Counted from the stretch's first letter, positions 43,898 to 55,980 are shown. The stretch: 64,000 nucleotides of DNA from Fomitopsis serialis (GCF_022376445.1 NW_025954990.1:310001-374000), one strand, 5' to 3'. The notes: generated from the sequence alone by a model not told the origin. A program made the numbers and translations.

Positions 43898-45530
43898 ATG
43901 CTGGGCATGTACGACCCATTACGCATAGCCTTGGTGGCGTCTCTCCTCCCGCTACTCGCGTCTGTGGCACCGGCGTCTGCGGCGGTGGTCCCAAGAGGGT
44001 CATGCACGCAGATGCCAGTCGCGATGGGGTGGTTCGCGAATTGGGAGGACACAGATAGCCCGTCGTTCGGCCTTGCGAATATGAACTGGACGCAGTACAC
44101 CAGGGTATCATATGCCTTCCTGTGAGTGCTTTCTCGACGCAAGTTGTCTCATAACGTTGACAAGCGCCCATTAGCGAACCGGGTACAGATCAGTCGATAC
44201 CTGTTGACGGGTATGATACCCAATTGAAGCTGTTTGTGCAGGAGGCACATACACATGTAAGAGCCTATCTCTGCTCGATTTCGGAGTCGGAACTGATAAT
44301 ATCATGTCCGGATCAGAACGTGAACGCATCAGTCACTGTTGGTGGATGGACCGGTTCTTTACACTTCTCGTCTGCGGTAGCTACTGAGCAAAGCAGGGGA
44401 AACTTTGTCAACGCCGCCGTCCAACTCGTCAACAACTACGACTTGGACGGCCTCGATTTTGAGTGCGTCTTCCCGCCTTCCCTGTCTCTGTACATGCGCT
44501 GATTCGAAGAATATAGCTGGGAATACCCGAGTCAGGCTGGGGTAGGTTGTAATGAGCAGTCTCCCAACGATGCCTCGAACTATCTCCTGTTCCTGCAAGA
44601 GCTCCGAAGTCGCCTACCTTCCAAGACCCTCTCCGCCGCCGTGGGGCTCAAGCCCTTCCTCGGCTCCTCAGGGTCGCCCATGTCAGACGTCTCCGGGTTC
44701 TACTCTGTGCTCGACTACATTGAGCCCATGAACTACGATGTGTTTGGTAGCTTCTCCTCGTCGGTCGGCCCGAACTCACCACTCGCCGACGCGTGTGCAC
44801 CCACCGCAGACCAGGAGGGCTCCGCCATGAGCGCAGTGAAGGCCTGGTCCGCCGCAGGGTTCAAAGCAGACAAGATCGTGCTCGGCGTCGCGGGCTACGG
44901 GCACAGCTTCAAGGTGGCGAAGGCGAACGCGTACGTATCGGCGGCGAACAAGACGCTGAGGATGTATGCGCCGTTCGACGCTGCGGGCCAGCCGAACGGG
45001 GACAGCTGGGACACGGCTGCGCCGGGGACGACGGCGACGGATGTGTGTGGGAACACGTCGAGCGCGGTGACGGGGATCTTCAACTATTGGGGGATGTACC
45101 AGAAGGGCTTCCTCGACGCTGACGGGAACCCCGCGGACGGGATCGACTACCTCTGGGACTCGTGCAGCTCTACGGTGAGTCTCCACCCGTGTTGATCCTG
45201 ATTGGGCGGTAGCTTACCTGGTTCGATGGCATAGCCGTTCGTGTATAACCCCAACACGCAAACGATGGTCTCCTACGATAATGCGGAGTCCTTCTGTAAG
45301 TCGCCTTTCGGGCTGCCGCCAAGAACAAGCTACTGATGCTGAGCACAGTGGCCAAGGGGCAGTACATACGGGAAGCAGGTCTGCGAGGCTGGGCGATGTG
45401 GGAAGCCGCGAGCGACTACAACAACACGCTTGTGGAAGCCATCAGGTCTACAACCTTGGCAGACTACAACTTCGGTTGTATGAGCACAGGCGCATTAATG
45501 GCCGTGGTCAAGGATGTCACGAACCTGTGA
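43898..45530 (+). CDS. Secreted GH18 chitinase
   Basis: Endochitinase-type glycoside hydrolase family 18, acting on chitin in the wall or outside the cell. Exons: 43898-44121, 44175-44256, 44317-44462, 44517-45174, 45235-45295, 45349-45530; together 1353 bases, 450 residues, no frame break. The N-terminus is a signal peptide (MLGMYDPLRIALVASL, cleaved near APASA). The substrate-binding strand reads ASVTVGGWTGS. The catalytic motif DGLDFDWEYP is split by the intron at 44463-44516 and restored by splicing; its last Glu is the acid. MNYDVFG (conserved M-x-Y-D) and the C-terminal Trp in GWAMWEAASDY complete the barrel. No carbohydrate-binding module or GPI signal was seen. Confidence 0.95.
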
Positions 45531-46103
45531 ATGTGATACCCTGGATGTCCGTAACATCGACCCAATGTAGCGAATAGCAAAACGATCTTCCGTATGTCCC
45601 GCTCCGACCATAGCGTACTGTTTCTTCCGTCACTAATAATACCGCTGACAATACCACGCGCTGTGCGAAATCATACCGAAGGCAAGATACGTTGAGACAA
45701 TTGGGGGGTCGCTATGCTATTACATGAGACCTGTGCGTGAAAAGAAAACAACTCGTACTACCGACATGGTCGTCCAAATTCAAGAAGCGCTTGGGCACCT
45801 GGCCGCCTGCGAAACCGCGCACATACTTACATGGCTTCGAGTACTTACAAGATAAGGGGAAGACGTGGTTGTCGCCTCCCGCCGCTTAAGGTGCCTTGTT
45901 GCCCACAGTGGCATACGCACACGACGAGACTTGGGCGGTAGAATAGTACAATTATGCAGGATCAAGACGAATAAATAGGCGTGAGGGGAGGTTAGGACAG
46001 CAGGACAGCAGAACAGCACGATAGCAGATACAGAAACATGACAGCAACTTGGCCTGGGGTAGCGAGAAAGCAACAAGTGCCATTAAACAGGCTGACTCAG
46101 GCC
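45531..46103. other. Intergenic stretch between convergent genes
   Basis: Between the stop of the chitinase and the 3' end of a minus-strand membrane gene. No gene seen. Confidence 0.55.
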
Positions 46104-47151
46104 TCAGTCTTGAACGGACACGGCATCGCCTTTCAGCCGGAACCTGTCTCTCAGCACTGCTGCAACAGCATGCCTGTTACGGACGTGGAAGGGCAACCAG
46201 CAGTGCTGGAACTGGAGGAGGGAGTTCATGCCGATAAGTCCGACCAAGACCCCTGCCGGAAGATACCTCGGCCGCACCCGTCTGGTGAACGCAGGCCATG
46301 TCGTATCCAGGACAGCAAACAGGAAGCCCAACCCTGCGATCCACTGTCACGGCGGGGAGCGTTCAATGACGGACGGGCCCAACAGCAGGTGCGTCACTTA
46401 CCTGGTGTGCACGCCACTCCAGCGTCCCTCCGAGATAGAGCGTCGTCACGTCAATGTCATGAGGTGAGCGCAGGTCCCCCTCCAAGGCTGCGCGCATCGC
46501 TGCCACCGACGAGGGGGACACCCAAAGTTTGGCGACCGCCATGCAGATCCTTTCCGATATACTGAATGAAGAGTCCTCCGGGCCACCCGACCCTGTGAAG
46601 ACCCATCGTTATTCACGTTAGCGGCCAGCCACTCGATAATGATCCAGTGCGACGTACCTGCTAGATCCGTAGCAGTCCCGATACTACCACTGCTGAACAC
46701 ACTCACAAGGGCCTGCGTGCGATCCCGTGTCGCAGCCTGGGTCGCAATTGCATGAGCACGGCGTATGGTCGCGAACGCCTCGTCCGTCTCCTCCTCCACT
46801 CGCACTTGCCTCTGGCGTACGAGCCAATACATTACTGCCCAAGTTGCGACACCTGTCTCCAAAGGGACGACCAGGGTGTCCTTAATGGTCCGTTACGATC
46901 CAGGTATGACTGGCGGGTGTAGGCGACGCCAGACCACCGAGTCTCGAGTCCCTGAGAACAGTGCGAAAAACGGCACTGCTACGCAGAGTGGCAGCCATAC
47001 GTGCAGATTGTCCTCGCGCTGTACGACCAATGGTCCGACTCAGCTTCTTCTCCTGTGCGCACAATCTCGATCACATACCAGATACTGTCGTGCCAATGAC
47101 CTGAGGGTGGTAGGGGAAGGATTGGCTGTCTGCTCGGACATTGCTTTCCAT
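46104..47151 (-). CDS. Multi-spanning membrane protein, function unknown
   Basis: Likely ATG at 47151 (MESNVRADSQSF). Hydrophobic segments follow in separate exons: HVWLPLCVAVPFFALFSG, TGVATWAVMYWLV, WIAGLGFLFAVLD and YLPAGVLVGLIGM. Between them are helical polar stretches (RVEEETDEAFATIRRAHAI, GPEDSSFSISERICMAVAK). Introns recognisable by restored reading are the one after TDLAG (near 46655-46595) and the one after LEWRAHQ (near 46400-46350). The protein ends RLKGDAVSVQD at 46104. About four membrane helices are predicted by eye. I do not recognise the family; the first exon join is uncertain. Confidence 0.6.
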
Positions 47152-47728
47152 TGAGCTCGCGCTGGGGAGTATCCTCCAAGCCGCCGTAGCTACATATAGA
47201 CCCCAGAGTGCAAAGGTGCATGTTCAGGTTGAAGCCGAGGGGACGCGCGAGACGCCGAGAGCACCAGCTGAATCACACCGTACATAAGTAGTACGTATTC
47301 CCACCTTCGTAAGTAGTAGAAGCCAGTATGGTACATACCACCACCTACTTCAGAGGCCTTGCATGTTGTCGGCAACGTTCACCGACTAGCCAGGTTGTTC
47401 GAAGGGATTCAGTGCCGATGTTCTTTTTGACGCATTTGAAGTGGAGAACTGCTAGATGCGCGACGACTGATACAGAGTTGGCCGTCGAGAGTAGACGTGT
47501 ATTACGACGACGTGTACTAGTACCCAAATGATAGAATGACGATGCAGGAATAGACGAATGTACATGCGAAGATAGCAAGAGCAAAGTGCAGGACACGATC
47601 ATGCGCAAAGCAATAACAATACCACATAGATCCACTAAAGCGACTGAGTTCGAACATTATGCATCAGGCCCCGTACACCGCTCAACTCTGAATCACTCGC
47701 CGTAACGTGAAGCCCTAAACCACGAATG
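47152..47728. other. Intergenic stretch, no gene seen
   Basis: Stop-rich and somewhat AT-rich. It holds the promoter of the 46104-47151 gene and the 3' flank of the next minus-strand gene. Confidence 0.5.
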
Positions 47729-50099
47729 CTACCTCCCCGGCCCCGCCTTCTCCTGGTCCAAGTCCTTCTCGGTGAACCCCTCAGGTCGAGCACCATTCCC
47801 CACCCACACGACGCACGGCACCCGCTCCGCGCAGCCACATTCCTCCGCACCACGACAGCTCTCCTCCACATTGACTGTGCGCTGTATCTCCACCTGCACG
47901 TCCAGCTCAATGTCGCTCAAGTTCCCCACAAGGTCCGTCAGCGACGTGCCCGACCACGCGAGCACGTCCCCGTCCGCATCCGCGTCTCCGTCCGCATATG
48001 CTTCACCGGTGCTCTTCCGCTGGTGCGAGCTCCCACGACTGCCCGGCGAGAACGGCAAGGAGTACGAGTGAGGGGCGGAGCAGTGCGAGCGCATAACGCG
48101 CGAGACGGCGCGCCCACTGCGCACCGGGAGGGAGACGACGTGCGTGGACCGGTTGGCGTCCGCAGCGGCGTCCCGGAGGTGTATGAGCAGCTTCTGGCTC
48201 ATAATCCAGGTCACGGCTTCACCCACGGCGGCGCTGTCAGAGGATAGACATCAGTTTAGGTAACGACTTGGGGGCGATGTGACCGACCCTGACGACTGGG
48301 GGGATGTCAGTGATTGGAGGCGGATAAGTGACCAGACGGACCTGTGTCAGAATATCGCTCGTGCGGTAGAGCACAAGGTTCAGGATGTTCGCGGCTGCGC
48401 ATGATGGTCAGAACGATGTACGTGGCGGGGAGTCTGTCTCGCACCTGTGAGGACCACGAAGTATCCGAGACCGTCATACAGCATCCTGACGAACGGTCAA
48501 GATTCAGCCGCTGCGAATCCAGCTACCGCCAGACGACTGCCACCTACAACTTGACGAGACCTGACAGCCTATCGTTGATCCGTCAGCAACTCGCAACATT
48601 GAGGGCGCGGGTTCCCTCACCTTCCAGCCACAGGCCCATACCGTACGAGGTAGAATGACGATATACAGAGCACGACCGCGTCGTAGATCATCGCCAGCAG
48701 GTAGTAGAGCCACGCGGATAGGAACATTCCGTGCTCGCCAACGGTGCAACTGCAGAAACCGACGTCAGTGTGCGCAGATCGGATCATTGCAGGAGGACGT
48801 ACTTGTGTCGCTGTTAGTGGTATGCCAATCGTTATGTCAGCATCACAACTCGGTCAAAGGCTGCATTCAGGCACTACAAAGACGCGATCCGATGCACCCC
48901 GCAGACGTCGCAAGCAACAGACAATGAGCGACGAGTTCCCTGAGTACGCTCAGCGAGGATCATCACACAAGCCCCTGGGCGACCTTCGGGGCTAATGACT
49001 TCAACATCCCGTAGGCGACCAACGACGAAGCAACAGGTCGTACGCAACGGCCCCACTCATCCACTGCCGGAAAGTATGAGGCTCACTTACGTAGTTCTGG
49101 ACGTCTGGGGGACTTCGTGAGCGGGAGCAGTCCTATTTCTTTCGAGAGAAGACTCACGGTTGCGATGGAATAGGTCCGTGAACCATTCACCCTGCGAGCA
49201 TAAGTGAGTGGGAGCTTCTTTGAGCCAGTAGTGAGATGACGAACCGTTGTGACCAAGACGAAGAGCGCGGCGACTATGGATGTCACGTATGGGGACCGCC
49301 GAGAGATGTTGATAGTACTGTACGCAGTTCAAATCAGCGTCTTAGCCTTGTGTCGAGCCCGTTCCACAGAAGACTGAAGCACTGGGAGCAATGGTATGGT
49401 TCGTGTTTCCGAAACGCAATAGACTACGAAGGAGAAATCTCGGTCAAGGAGTTCGGAACAACCTGCGACGTTAGGATAGAACGCGTTGTACAAACCCTGC
49501 GGGAAGACATCCACACCAGCGAGGAGATCTCGAGCAGGCATGTTGGAGAGGATCTGACGCACCGTATACCCAGGATGATTTGAGACAGCATAGTCTGAAG
49601 CACTGAGCACCGAGGATACATCAGTATCCCTACAGGAGCGAGGGGGGCGTACCGCACCTTTGAATATGGGGCCAACCCAGAATAGTGCGCGCATGTATCC
49701 GGACTGAAGCGGTCGAAGAAGCCTACGGTGTTCAAGGCGAGGACGGCCACGCTGATGTAGCTGTAGCAAGCCCGTGAGCGACTCCGGGCCAAAGAGAGAT
49801 GCACGAGAGGACGCACCGGATGAGGATGAACAGTATGCAGCCCGTACTCAGCCTCCACGACCTCTGGCTCTTGTAGAACCGCCATTCCGCCGGCAACGTT
49901 ATCACGTAGCTGTGAAAATGGCCATTCAGTTGCTCGCATGCAGGCCAGACTGTTCAGACACGCACTCGTACGCAGCAATGGACACGGATGCGATGCGGAT
50001 GTACGAGGCGACGCGGCTGTCGAGCCACGAGTAGCTGCCGGTGAGGAGGTACGGGTCCCCGGAGGTCGCGCTAGCTGTGGAGGTGAGGACGGTGGGCAT
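47729..50099 (-). CDS. DUF6533-like seven-transmembrane protein
   Basis: Exon 1 (50099-49966, MPTVLTSTASATSG) joins exon 2 (from 49909) to give AYDYVITLPAEWRFYKSQRS, the family's N-terminal signature, followed by LSTGCILFILIRYISVAVLA. Later exons carry VLQTMLSQIILGIR, SPYVTSIVAALFVLVTTV, then the landmark GEHGMFLSAWLYYLLAMIYD with VVLCISSFYLVRYGP, LYDGLGYFVVLT, NILNLVLYRTSDILTQ and AVTWIMSQKLLIHLRDAA. This matches the usual basidiomycete 7TM layout in order. The last 140 residues are cytoplasmic-type and acidic (DADADGDVLAW), ending at 47729. At least eight introns; not all boundaries were fixed. Function unknown; a receptor-like role is only a guess. Confidence 0.78.
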
Positions 50100-50939
50100 A
50101 GATGGCGGGCGACATTGACGAGGATGGCGGGGGTTGGAATGAAGGTGTATCTCAGTCCCAGCCGAACGCTGGCGCCGTGGCCCGTGGGCGGCTCGCCGTG
50201 CGAATACACTTGTTTCTCACTCTATCACGATGGAAGTCTCAGAGACTCTCAGGCACGGTCAGGTTGTTGATGGGCCGGCCACTATGCTATGCGACTTATC
50301 ACCGTGTGCCTGGCCTAAGCCTGGCCAGTAGTGCCTGCTGGTCTCGAGGCTATGCTGTACGTGGTTGGCCTTCTATCGCTCGCATCTCACACATGCACCG
50401 CGGGCATGACACGCTGCAGTCATGTTATGTCTTTGGCACGACAAGGCCTCGAGCCAGTAATCCTGAACACGGTGCTACATATTCAAGTGGGTACCGCAGT
50501 ACAACCGACGGACGGACAAACTGCACGTGACTGGATGGTGTAGGATTGCCCACAGATCTATCGAAATGTATGGTACAGCACCGGTGGTTCCGAGGTCTAA
50601 TGTGCACATTGGTGTGTGATACCATGCTGTCCGTTCTGTCAATGAGATCTGATCCATTCCCAGGCGCACCAACCTCGCTCTGGACGAAGCCCCGCGAGAT
50701 CTACTTGATTTCCGCGGTTCCAAGGCTAAGGTTCCGTAGTCCCTTGCGTTTCAGCCTGTGTAATGCAACTGAACAAGTTCATGTACGCACACCGGATAGG
50801 AACATTTACACCCGAGTCGCGGACCCGAGCTGGCAGGGAAGGAGGATGCGGACAAGAATCGAGGTGTGTCTGCTGTTCCTAACTGTCTGTGGTTCCCATC
50901 TCATGACGCGCTAGCGGTAGTGCAGGGTTTCATGAATTC
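50100..50939. other. Intergenic stretch, no gene seen
   Basis: Upstream of the minus-strand 7TM gene and outside the inverted duplication. No recognisable frame. Confidence 0.5.
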
Positions 50940-51337
50940 CGCACGCAGTCGGGCCCATTCGCTGTGACCGGACGACCGTCGTTCGAGATTGGATCGGACA
51001 GAGGGCGGCTGATCTAGTTATTATCAGGCTGTCTAGCAGGGTGCCGATGATTGCATCGTGAGTGCGAATACCTGACGCTGCAGTTGATTTGTACTCAGAA
51101 ACGACTCCAGGGTTGAGTAGTGTGATATCCTTGAGTTCAAGTTGCTGTAGGCTGTCCGGTGCCGGTGGGTCCGCTATGCCATATGCAGTAACTATACCAA
51201 AGTGGAATGTACCACGTGTGAGTTGTTTTCGGCCTCCCGTTTACTCCCGCGACACTTTCCACATTGGGCATTCTGCGGTATGTGGGCGTTTGTGGGTCCA
51301 CGCCTGCTATCGAGGGCGCGCGTTTCGATTGGTTGAC

Positions 51338-51410
51338 TAACGCTCGGCGTTAGCAACGGATTGGTTTCCCATTTCTCCCGCTCCCACAGGACGAAATGCA
51401 TATAAAGCCG
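51338..51410 (+). promoter_or_regulatory. Retained promoter of the two-TM pseudogene
   Basis: Palindrome TAACGCTCGGCGTTA at 51338-51352, flanking ATTGG boxes and TATAAA near 51400, in the same order and spacing as in arm 1. Confidence 0.7.
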
Positions 51411-51525
51411 ACCATGATCACCGCAAAGTCCCCATCATCGCCCCGCCAGCCATCCAAGCCTTCGCACTTCCCAGCCTCCCGCATCACCACCCCCTCGTCG
51501 ACCGAGTCATTACAAGCTGGCTATC

Positions 51526-52201
51526 ATGTCTGCTCAGGCCTCTACTCCTCGACCTTCGTCATACCCTCCGTCTTCACCTGGAGCAACGCTCAGGAGCACG
51601 ATCTCGAGCCCAAACGATCTCCGGCAGCCGCGAGCACTTCGACGCGCAGCTCTCAACCCCGCCTGTCGCATTCACTCACGCACCGCGTACCCAGGCTGCT
51701 AGCCTTGAAGAGGGTACGAACGCGATTGACGACTTCTTCGGCGCGTCCTCCTCTCGCTCGCCTCGCGGCACGCAGGACAGCCGCCACGACGCGGCAGCCT
51801 TGCCCGGCACCACGACGACGCGCCGCCGCCGTACTCCTGCTCTTCCGCGCCTCCTGCGTACACACGCTACGCGGAGCACCCCACCCTCGCCATGTATCTC
51901 TTCAAGTTCGGCTTCCGTGAGTACCTCTGCTTCCCTTCTTCGTTGTTAACACCCATGCTGACTCCCTGTTCCTCGCAGTGTTCCCTCTGTTCTGGATCGC
52001 CGGCGCGCTCATACTCATCTCCCCCTCCGCGCGCCCGAGGACTGGGAGCTCTCGAAGACAGAGGCGGAACGCGAGGAGCTGATCGAGAACATGCGCCATA
52101 CGGAGGTCAAGTGGGCGAAGCGCTGCCTCATCGCGCTCTCCGTCCTTATCCTCGTCGTTCTCACCGTCGTGCTCGCCGCCGTGTTCCTGACGAGGACATG
52201 A
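51526..52201 (+). pseudogene. Broken copy of the two-TM protein gene
   Basis: Starts ATGTCTGCTCAGGCCTCTAC like its partner at 26640, but one base is missing within the first 20 codons and the frame is lost. Later family pieces appear in changing frames: STFVIPSVFTWSNAQEHDLE, YLFKFGFR before the intron, and the final helix coding region LIALSVLILVVL. At least two more frame changes are needed. The intron donor (GTGAGT) and acceptor (CGCAG) are still present. Confidence 0.85.
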
Positions 52202-52857
52202 AGACGGTCATACCCCATCGCGTCGTAACGCTCACGAATCCGACGCGCTCCTATCTCCGGCTCTAGCAGCCGCCATAGCCACCCCGCCGAGTCCTAGCGA
52301 CTGAGGAAGAATGCCTCCGCTGGCGACCCCAACCTCCGCTCCTTCGCCCCGCCGCTCTATGCCTCGGAGACATCGCGCTGGCGTATCCAGGCCGCAGCCC
52401 CCGCCGTCGCCATCCCGGCAGCTTGTTCTCCACAAATGATGTCCCAGTCGTCCACCCTCGACACCACCCACGAGCCCCTCAGGCTGTCTACGAATCCTTC
52501 CTACTACGAGTTCAACGGCTGAGTGAAACTGGCCATTCTCGCTTCGGTATACTGTATCGTTATTGCTTATTTCTTATTTTTGTACGACTGTATCGTTATA
52601 TGAACATCACGAACTTGAATCTGTCATGCACTGAAGACGACTTGAGTACCGCAGTAATTCGTAGAAAAGGAAACTGATCAGGGTGCCCCGGCCGGTGCAA
52701 GCAGCAAACGTCGCAACTGTTCACTCGCACAGGGTAACCGGAGGAGCCAACCTTTGACCAACCCCTACCGCACAAGGCAAGTCTATACACGGGCCGTCCT
52801 ACGAGATTTCGATGCGCTGGGAGCCTTCACTGCACCGAGTGTGTTCGGACAGCGGCT
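52202..52857. other. Spacer inside arm 2
   Basis: Counterpart of 25271-25968. About 52230-52560 matches inverted 25600-25930; no gene seen. Confidence 0.55.
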
Positions 52858-53100
52858 CTAGCTGAGCTTGTTGACCGCAGCTCGGAAGGCACCCAGTGCC
52901 GGCTTCACTTCGACAGGTGGGTGATGCTCGAAGTTCGGAGCCTCGAACCTACAGGTGATGCGAGGTTGATCATATGCATGCTGACCTACGCGTACGTCCG
53001 ACCAGTCACTCCTTGGATTCTGGTAGCGATGGTACTCGGATCCCGGCCCTCTCCGGCCAACCATATGCTTCATGTTTGTGAAATACCGAGGAAGGCCGCT
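52858..53100 (-). repeat. Remnant upstream of copy I; inverted partner at 25033-25270
   Basis: Minus-strand counterpart of 25033-25270, sharing AGCGGCCTTCCTCG and the TACCATCGCTACCAG string. Not recognisably coding. Confidence 0.65.
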
Positions 53101-53223
53101 ACAGAAGGCGCACGCCGATCTGCGATTGCCGGCCTTTTACTCAGTTCTATCGCAGCGAAGAGCACATGGAGGATGGCCCGCATGGGGCACTGTGCTCACA
53201 CGAGATAACAGTGGGAACGGTAC

Positions 53224-53246
53224 AAGGTTTGGTCAAGTCAAACCTT
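53224..53246 (+). promoter_or_regulatory. Promoter palindrome of the F-box subgroup, copy 4
   Basis: AAGGTTTG (53224-53231) and CAAACCTT (53239-53246) with 7 bases between, 146 bp upstream of the ATG at 53392. The whole element is the exact reverse complement of copy 2 at 24894-24916, as expected for inverted arms. Confidence 0.8.
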
Positions 53247-53391
53247 ATAGTACGCAAGCTACTTAATCTAACGCTCCCCAAGCACCTGTATCTCGGTCCC
53301 CTCCACAGGTCAAACCAGGGTCAAACGTACGTACGTCTTGTACGGGAATTTCAGATCACTTACGCTATGCGGGACGTGACAGAGCACTGAC

Positions 53392-54872
53392 ATGCAGAAC
53401 ATCGTTCTTCCCGTCGGCTGGGCGTCGGGCCCCAGATACCTCCTGCCGGCTCATTCAAGGTCCCTTCCCAACATCAAGATCGCAGCGCACGACCAGGATG
53501 CCGATGGAGCTACACGGGACGAAGGTAATGCTCCCAGTGCGCACGATGTACTTGGAGCACGACCACTCGCCACCCACATATCCGATCGCTGTCCTATCGA
53601 AATCTACGAGAATGTCATCGAGTACCTATACCCCTGGAAGCCCGCGCTGGCCATTGCGGCATTGGTTTCCCGGACATGGTATCCTCGCGCCGCTTCGCGC
53701 CTCTATCACACCGTTGTCATCAGAAGGCGCGCGAGCTACGAGTTGCTGGTGAAGCAGCTACGCACGTCGCCCCGTGTCCAGCGATGGCTACAGTCTACAC
53801 ACAAAGTAGCGTTCCGCGAAGGCCCAGGTATACCCTTCCTGGACGCCTTCCCTATGGTCTTCGGCCCTGCTGCCCTGCCCTGCAGGTCCTCGACATCAAT
53901 TGGATCTGCGTCGTAACATGCATCCGACTTTCCATCTTGCCTGCATCAGCTCCAGCACATCGTGTCCTTACGTCTGGATGAAGTTCAACTGAGCAGTCCC
54001 AGTTGCGACAGATTGTCTGTGCGTTGAAATGTCTGGAGGAGCTTGATCTGTGCACCGTGGTATTTATCCAGCCGCGGCTACTACCGCACTCTAGGCTCCA
54101 AGACAGCATTCGGCTCAAGCGTCTCCGAATCCTAGCAACGACGGAGAATGTACAGAGACGAGCGAATGGATGGCCGATGGGCTTGCAAGGTCGGGGATCT
54201 GCACTCTCTGGTCGAACTGGAGACGCGCTTCGCCACCGATGAGAGGGCTGAGCATGACAACCGGCTCCTCGAGGCCTCGGGGCAGTCTCTGACCTCTTTC
54301 CATTGTTGCAGCTTCGGGAGCTCCATGGTGAGTAGTCTCTCCATGGTTCTCTTACTGAGTTACATAATCATCGCTAAGATTTGGACATCTCACAGGTCAT
54401 TCTCCGTGCAATCTAGTGCACAACACGGCCTTACGTCAATTGACGTTAAATTTATCTTATCAAAGGCTCCAACCGCGCAAACTTGGTGAGTCCCATTGGG
54501 TGCCTGGCGATATGGCGCATACACGGAGGGCTCGGATTGGGCAGATGCAGCAAGCGAGCTTCACGGAGCCTTTTCCACGGTCCGCAGTTACCAGCTCGAG
54601 TACATCGCAGTCCACTTCAGCTTCGGGCTTCATGACCCAATGGACGACGACTACTTCAAGCAGTCTTACAAGAAGCTCGAAGCCGACTCCCGCAGCCTGC
54701 ACGATGTCATGGTCGGGCCGTACTTCGACGCATTGAGGGACGTCAGGATTGAGGTGCTGCCTGTTCAATATAATCGCAGGCATTATACAAGAAGTCGGCG
54801 GACGACTTCGCCAGTGCAATTGCCCGTCTGTTACGGCGATTGTTCAACCCATGGCATGATCGTGGCATCTAG
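53392..54872 (+). pseudogene. F-box/LRR-like pseudogene, copy I, many frameshifts
   Basis: Exon 1 is about 53392-54327 and exon 2 54396-54872. It starts MQNIVLPVGWASGP, has the F-box at about residue 65 (SDRCPIEIYENVIEYL) and stays open to FGPA near 53870. Then it slips repeatedly: ALQVLDINWI, then LRRNMHPTFHLA, then SQLRQIVCALKCLEELDL, then LLEASGQSLTSFHC appear in successive frames. Exon 2 also slips near 54490 and again near 54750, before KKSADDFASAIARLLRRL and PWHDRGI. At least six lesions make this the most decayed full-length copy, although its inverted partner (23120-24757) has only one. Confidence 0.88.
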
Positions 54873-55199
54873 TAGCCTTTGATACCGCCTTGACGACGAG
54901 TAGGTACTGACCTTGGAAGGGTCAACTTCTAGTCTGAAACAGACGCCTCGGTGCGTGTTTCACTCGGTCTCGGTCTCGGTCCACCAGACACTGACGCAAC
55001 CTGCGACGACCCGAAGCAGGATCTGTGCCCGTATATCTCACTTCATCAATTTTGCAACCCGTAAACACAATCGTATACTATTCATCGACCGCACACTCAC
55101 CGGTGTTCAGTCGAGGTGCCTCGGATACTTCCTCCCCGTCCCCTCCCGTCCCCCTCCTATCCCCGTCGCCCTTCGGCTCCCTACATATTTGATATGATC
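54873..55199. other. Spacer between copy I and its 3'-flank block
   Basis: No gene seen; corresponds to 22881-23119 in arm 1. Confidence 0.5.
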
Positions 55200-55980
55200 T
55201 GGGCCATTGATTATTAGAGATCAGCGGCACGGCCATTTATTATATCTATTCGCGCAGCATATTCGTGCACGCTCTCATAACTGTAGTCGGACGCAAACCG
55301 TGTCAATAGGTGTGTACATGTACTGTATCCGACAGTCTACATCGTCCATACTATCGGACGTCCTTACAAGTCAGGTGAACACAGCGACGGGTGTCCGTAC
55401 ACTCGCCCTCGCTAATGGCCCCACTTGTCGTCGACGGCGCTGTGCACTACTTACGATGGTGCCGTGATTCACCTCTGCAGCATGTTCACGCGCGCTCGGT
55501 TGGGCGTTTGAATACGTTCGATATTATTGGGTTCAGCAGTGATGCTGCAAGGGCTTACCAGGCTACGATCGCGAGGCGTCTGCTGGCGTTCGATTCGTGG
55601 GGCCTCTAGCATGGCTCCTCGAGACTGGGTATATTTGTCGCGAATACTGAGTTTCTGCGAGGTGTTGTGAGTGATCACGCCGCAGTCGTACGAGCGCACG
55701 TCCTCGCCCAGTGGTACGGATTGTTCATCTCCGGAATCTAACCAACGTCGCGTCGTCAGCGTTCTGCGTCACTGTGGCTTGGAAGCTGCAAACCACATAT
55801 ATGGTTCGTGAGCAGCTCGCAGTGACGGAACGCAGCTTCTCATACGCGAGGGGGTGTTCGAAGCGCAGAAGACCAGAATGCAACCGCACTCGAATGTTGG
55901 TATCGAAGGCCAACGTCCCTTCACTCAACCTCCTGGGCCCGCTCGTCGTATTCGTCACGGACGGATGCTTGGCATGCTGA
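55200..55980 (+). repeat. 3'-flank block shared by three F-box copies (copy 3)
   Basis: Counterpart of 7681-8331 and 22316-22880. Landmarks: GTACTGTATCCGACAGTC, GCTAATGGCCC and GTGATTCACCTCTGC. The open frame 55711-55980 ends PLVVFVTDGCLAC, matching MSVVTVFLTEGCLVC at the end of the minus-strand frame at 22338. Confidence 0.6.

Larger units (their letters stand above)
50940..55980 (-). repeat. Inverted segmental duplication, arm 2 (partner 22330-27200)
   Basis: The reverse complement of 22330-27200, in the same gene order: 200-bp tail (50940-51190), two-TM promoter (51190-51410), two-TM pseudogene, spacer, remnant (52858-53100), palindrome (53224), F-box copy I, 3'-flank block (55200-55980). 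The first 200 bp of the promoter differ from arm 1 at only a few positions. Confidence 0.8.

Noticed and set aside
49424..50209. 261-codon continuous minus-strand frame
   Set aside because: Runs through introns of the 7TM gene in the wrong frame; the spliced reading gives the family signature AYDYVITLPAEWRFY instead.
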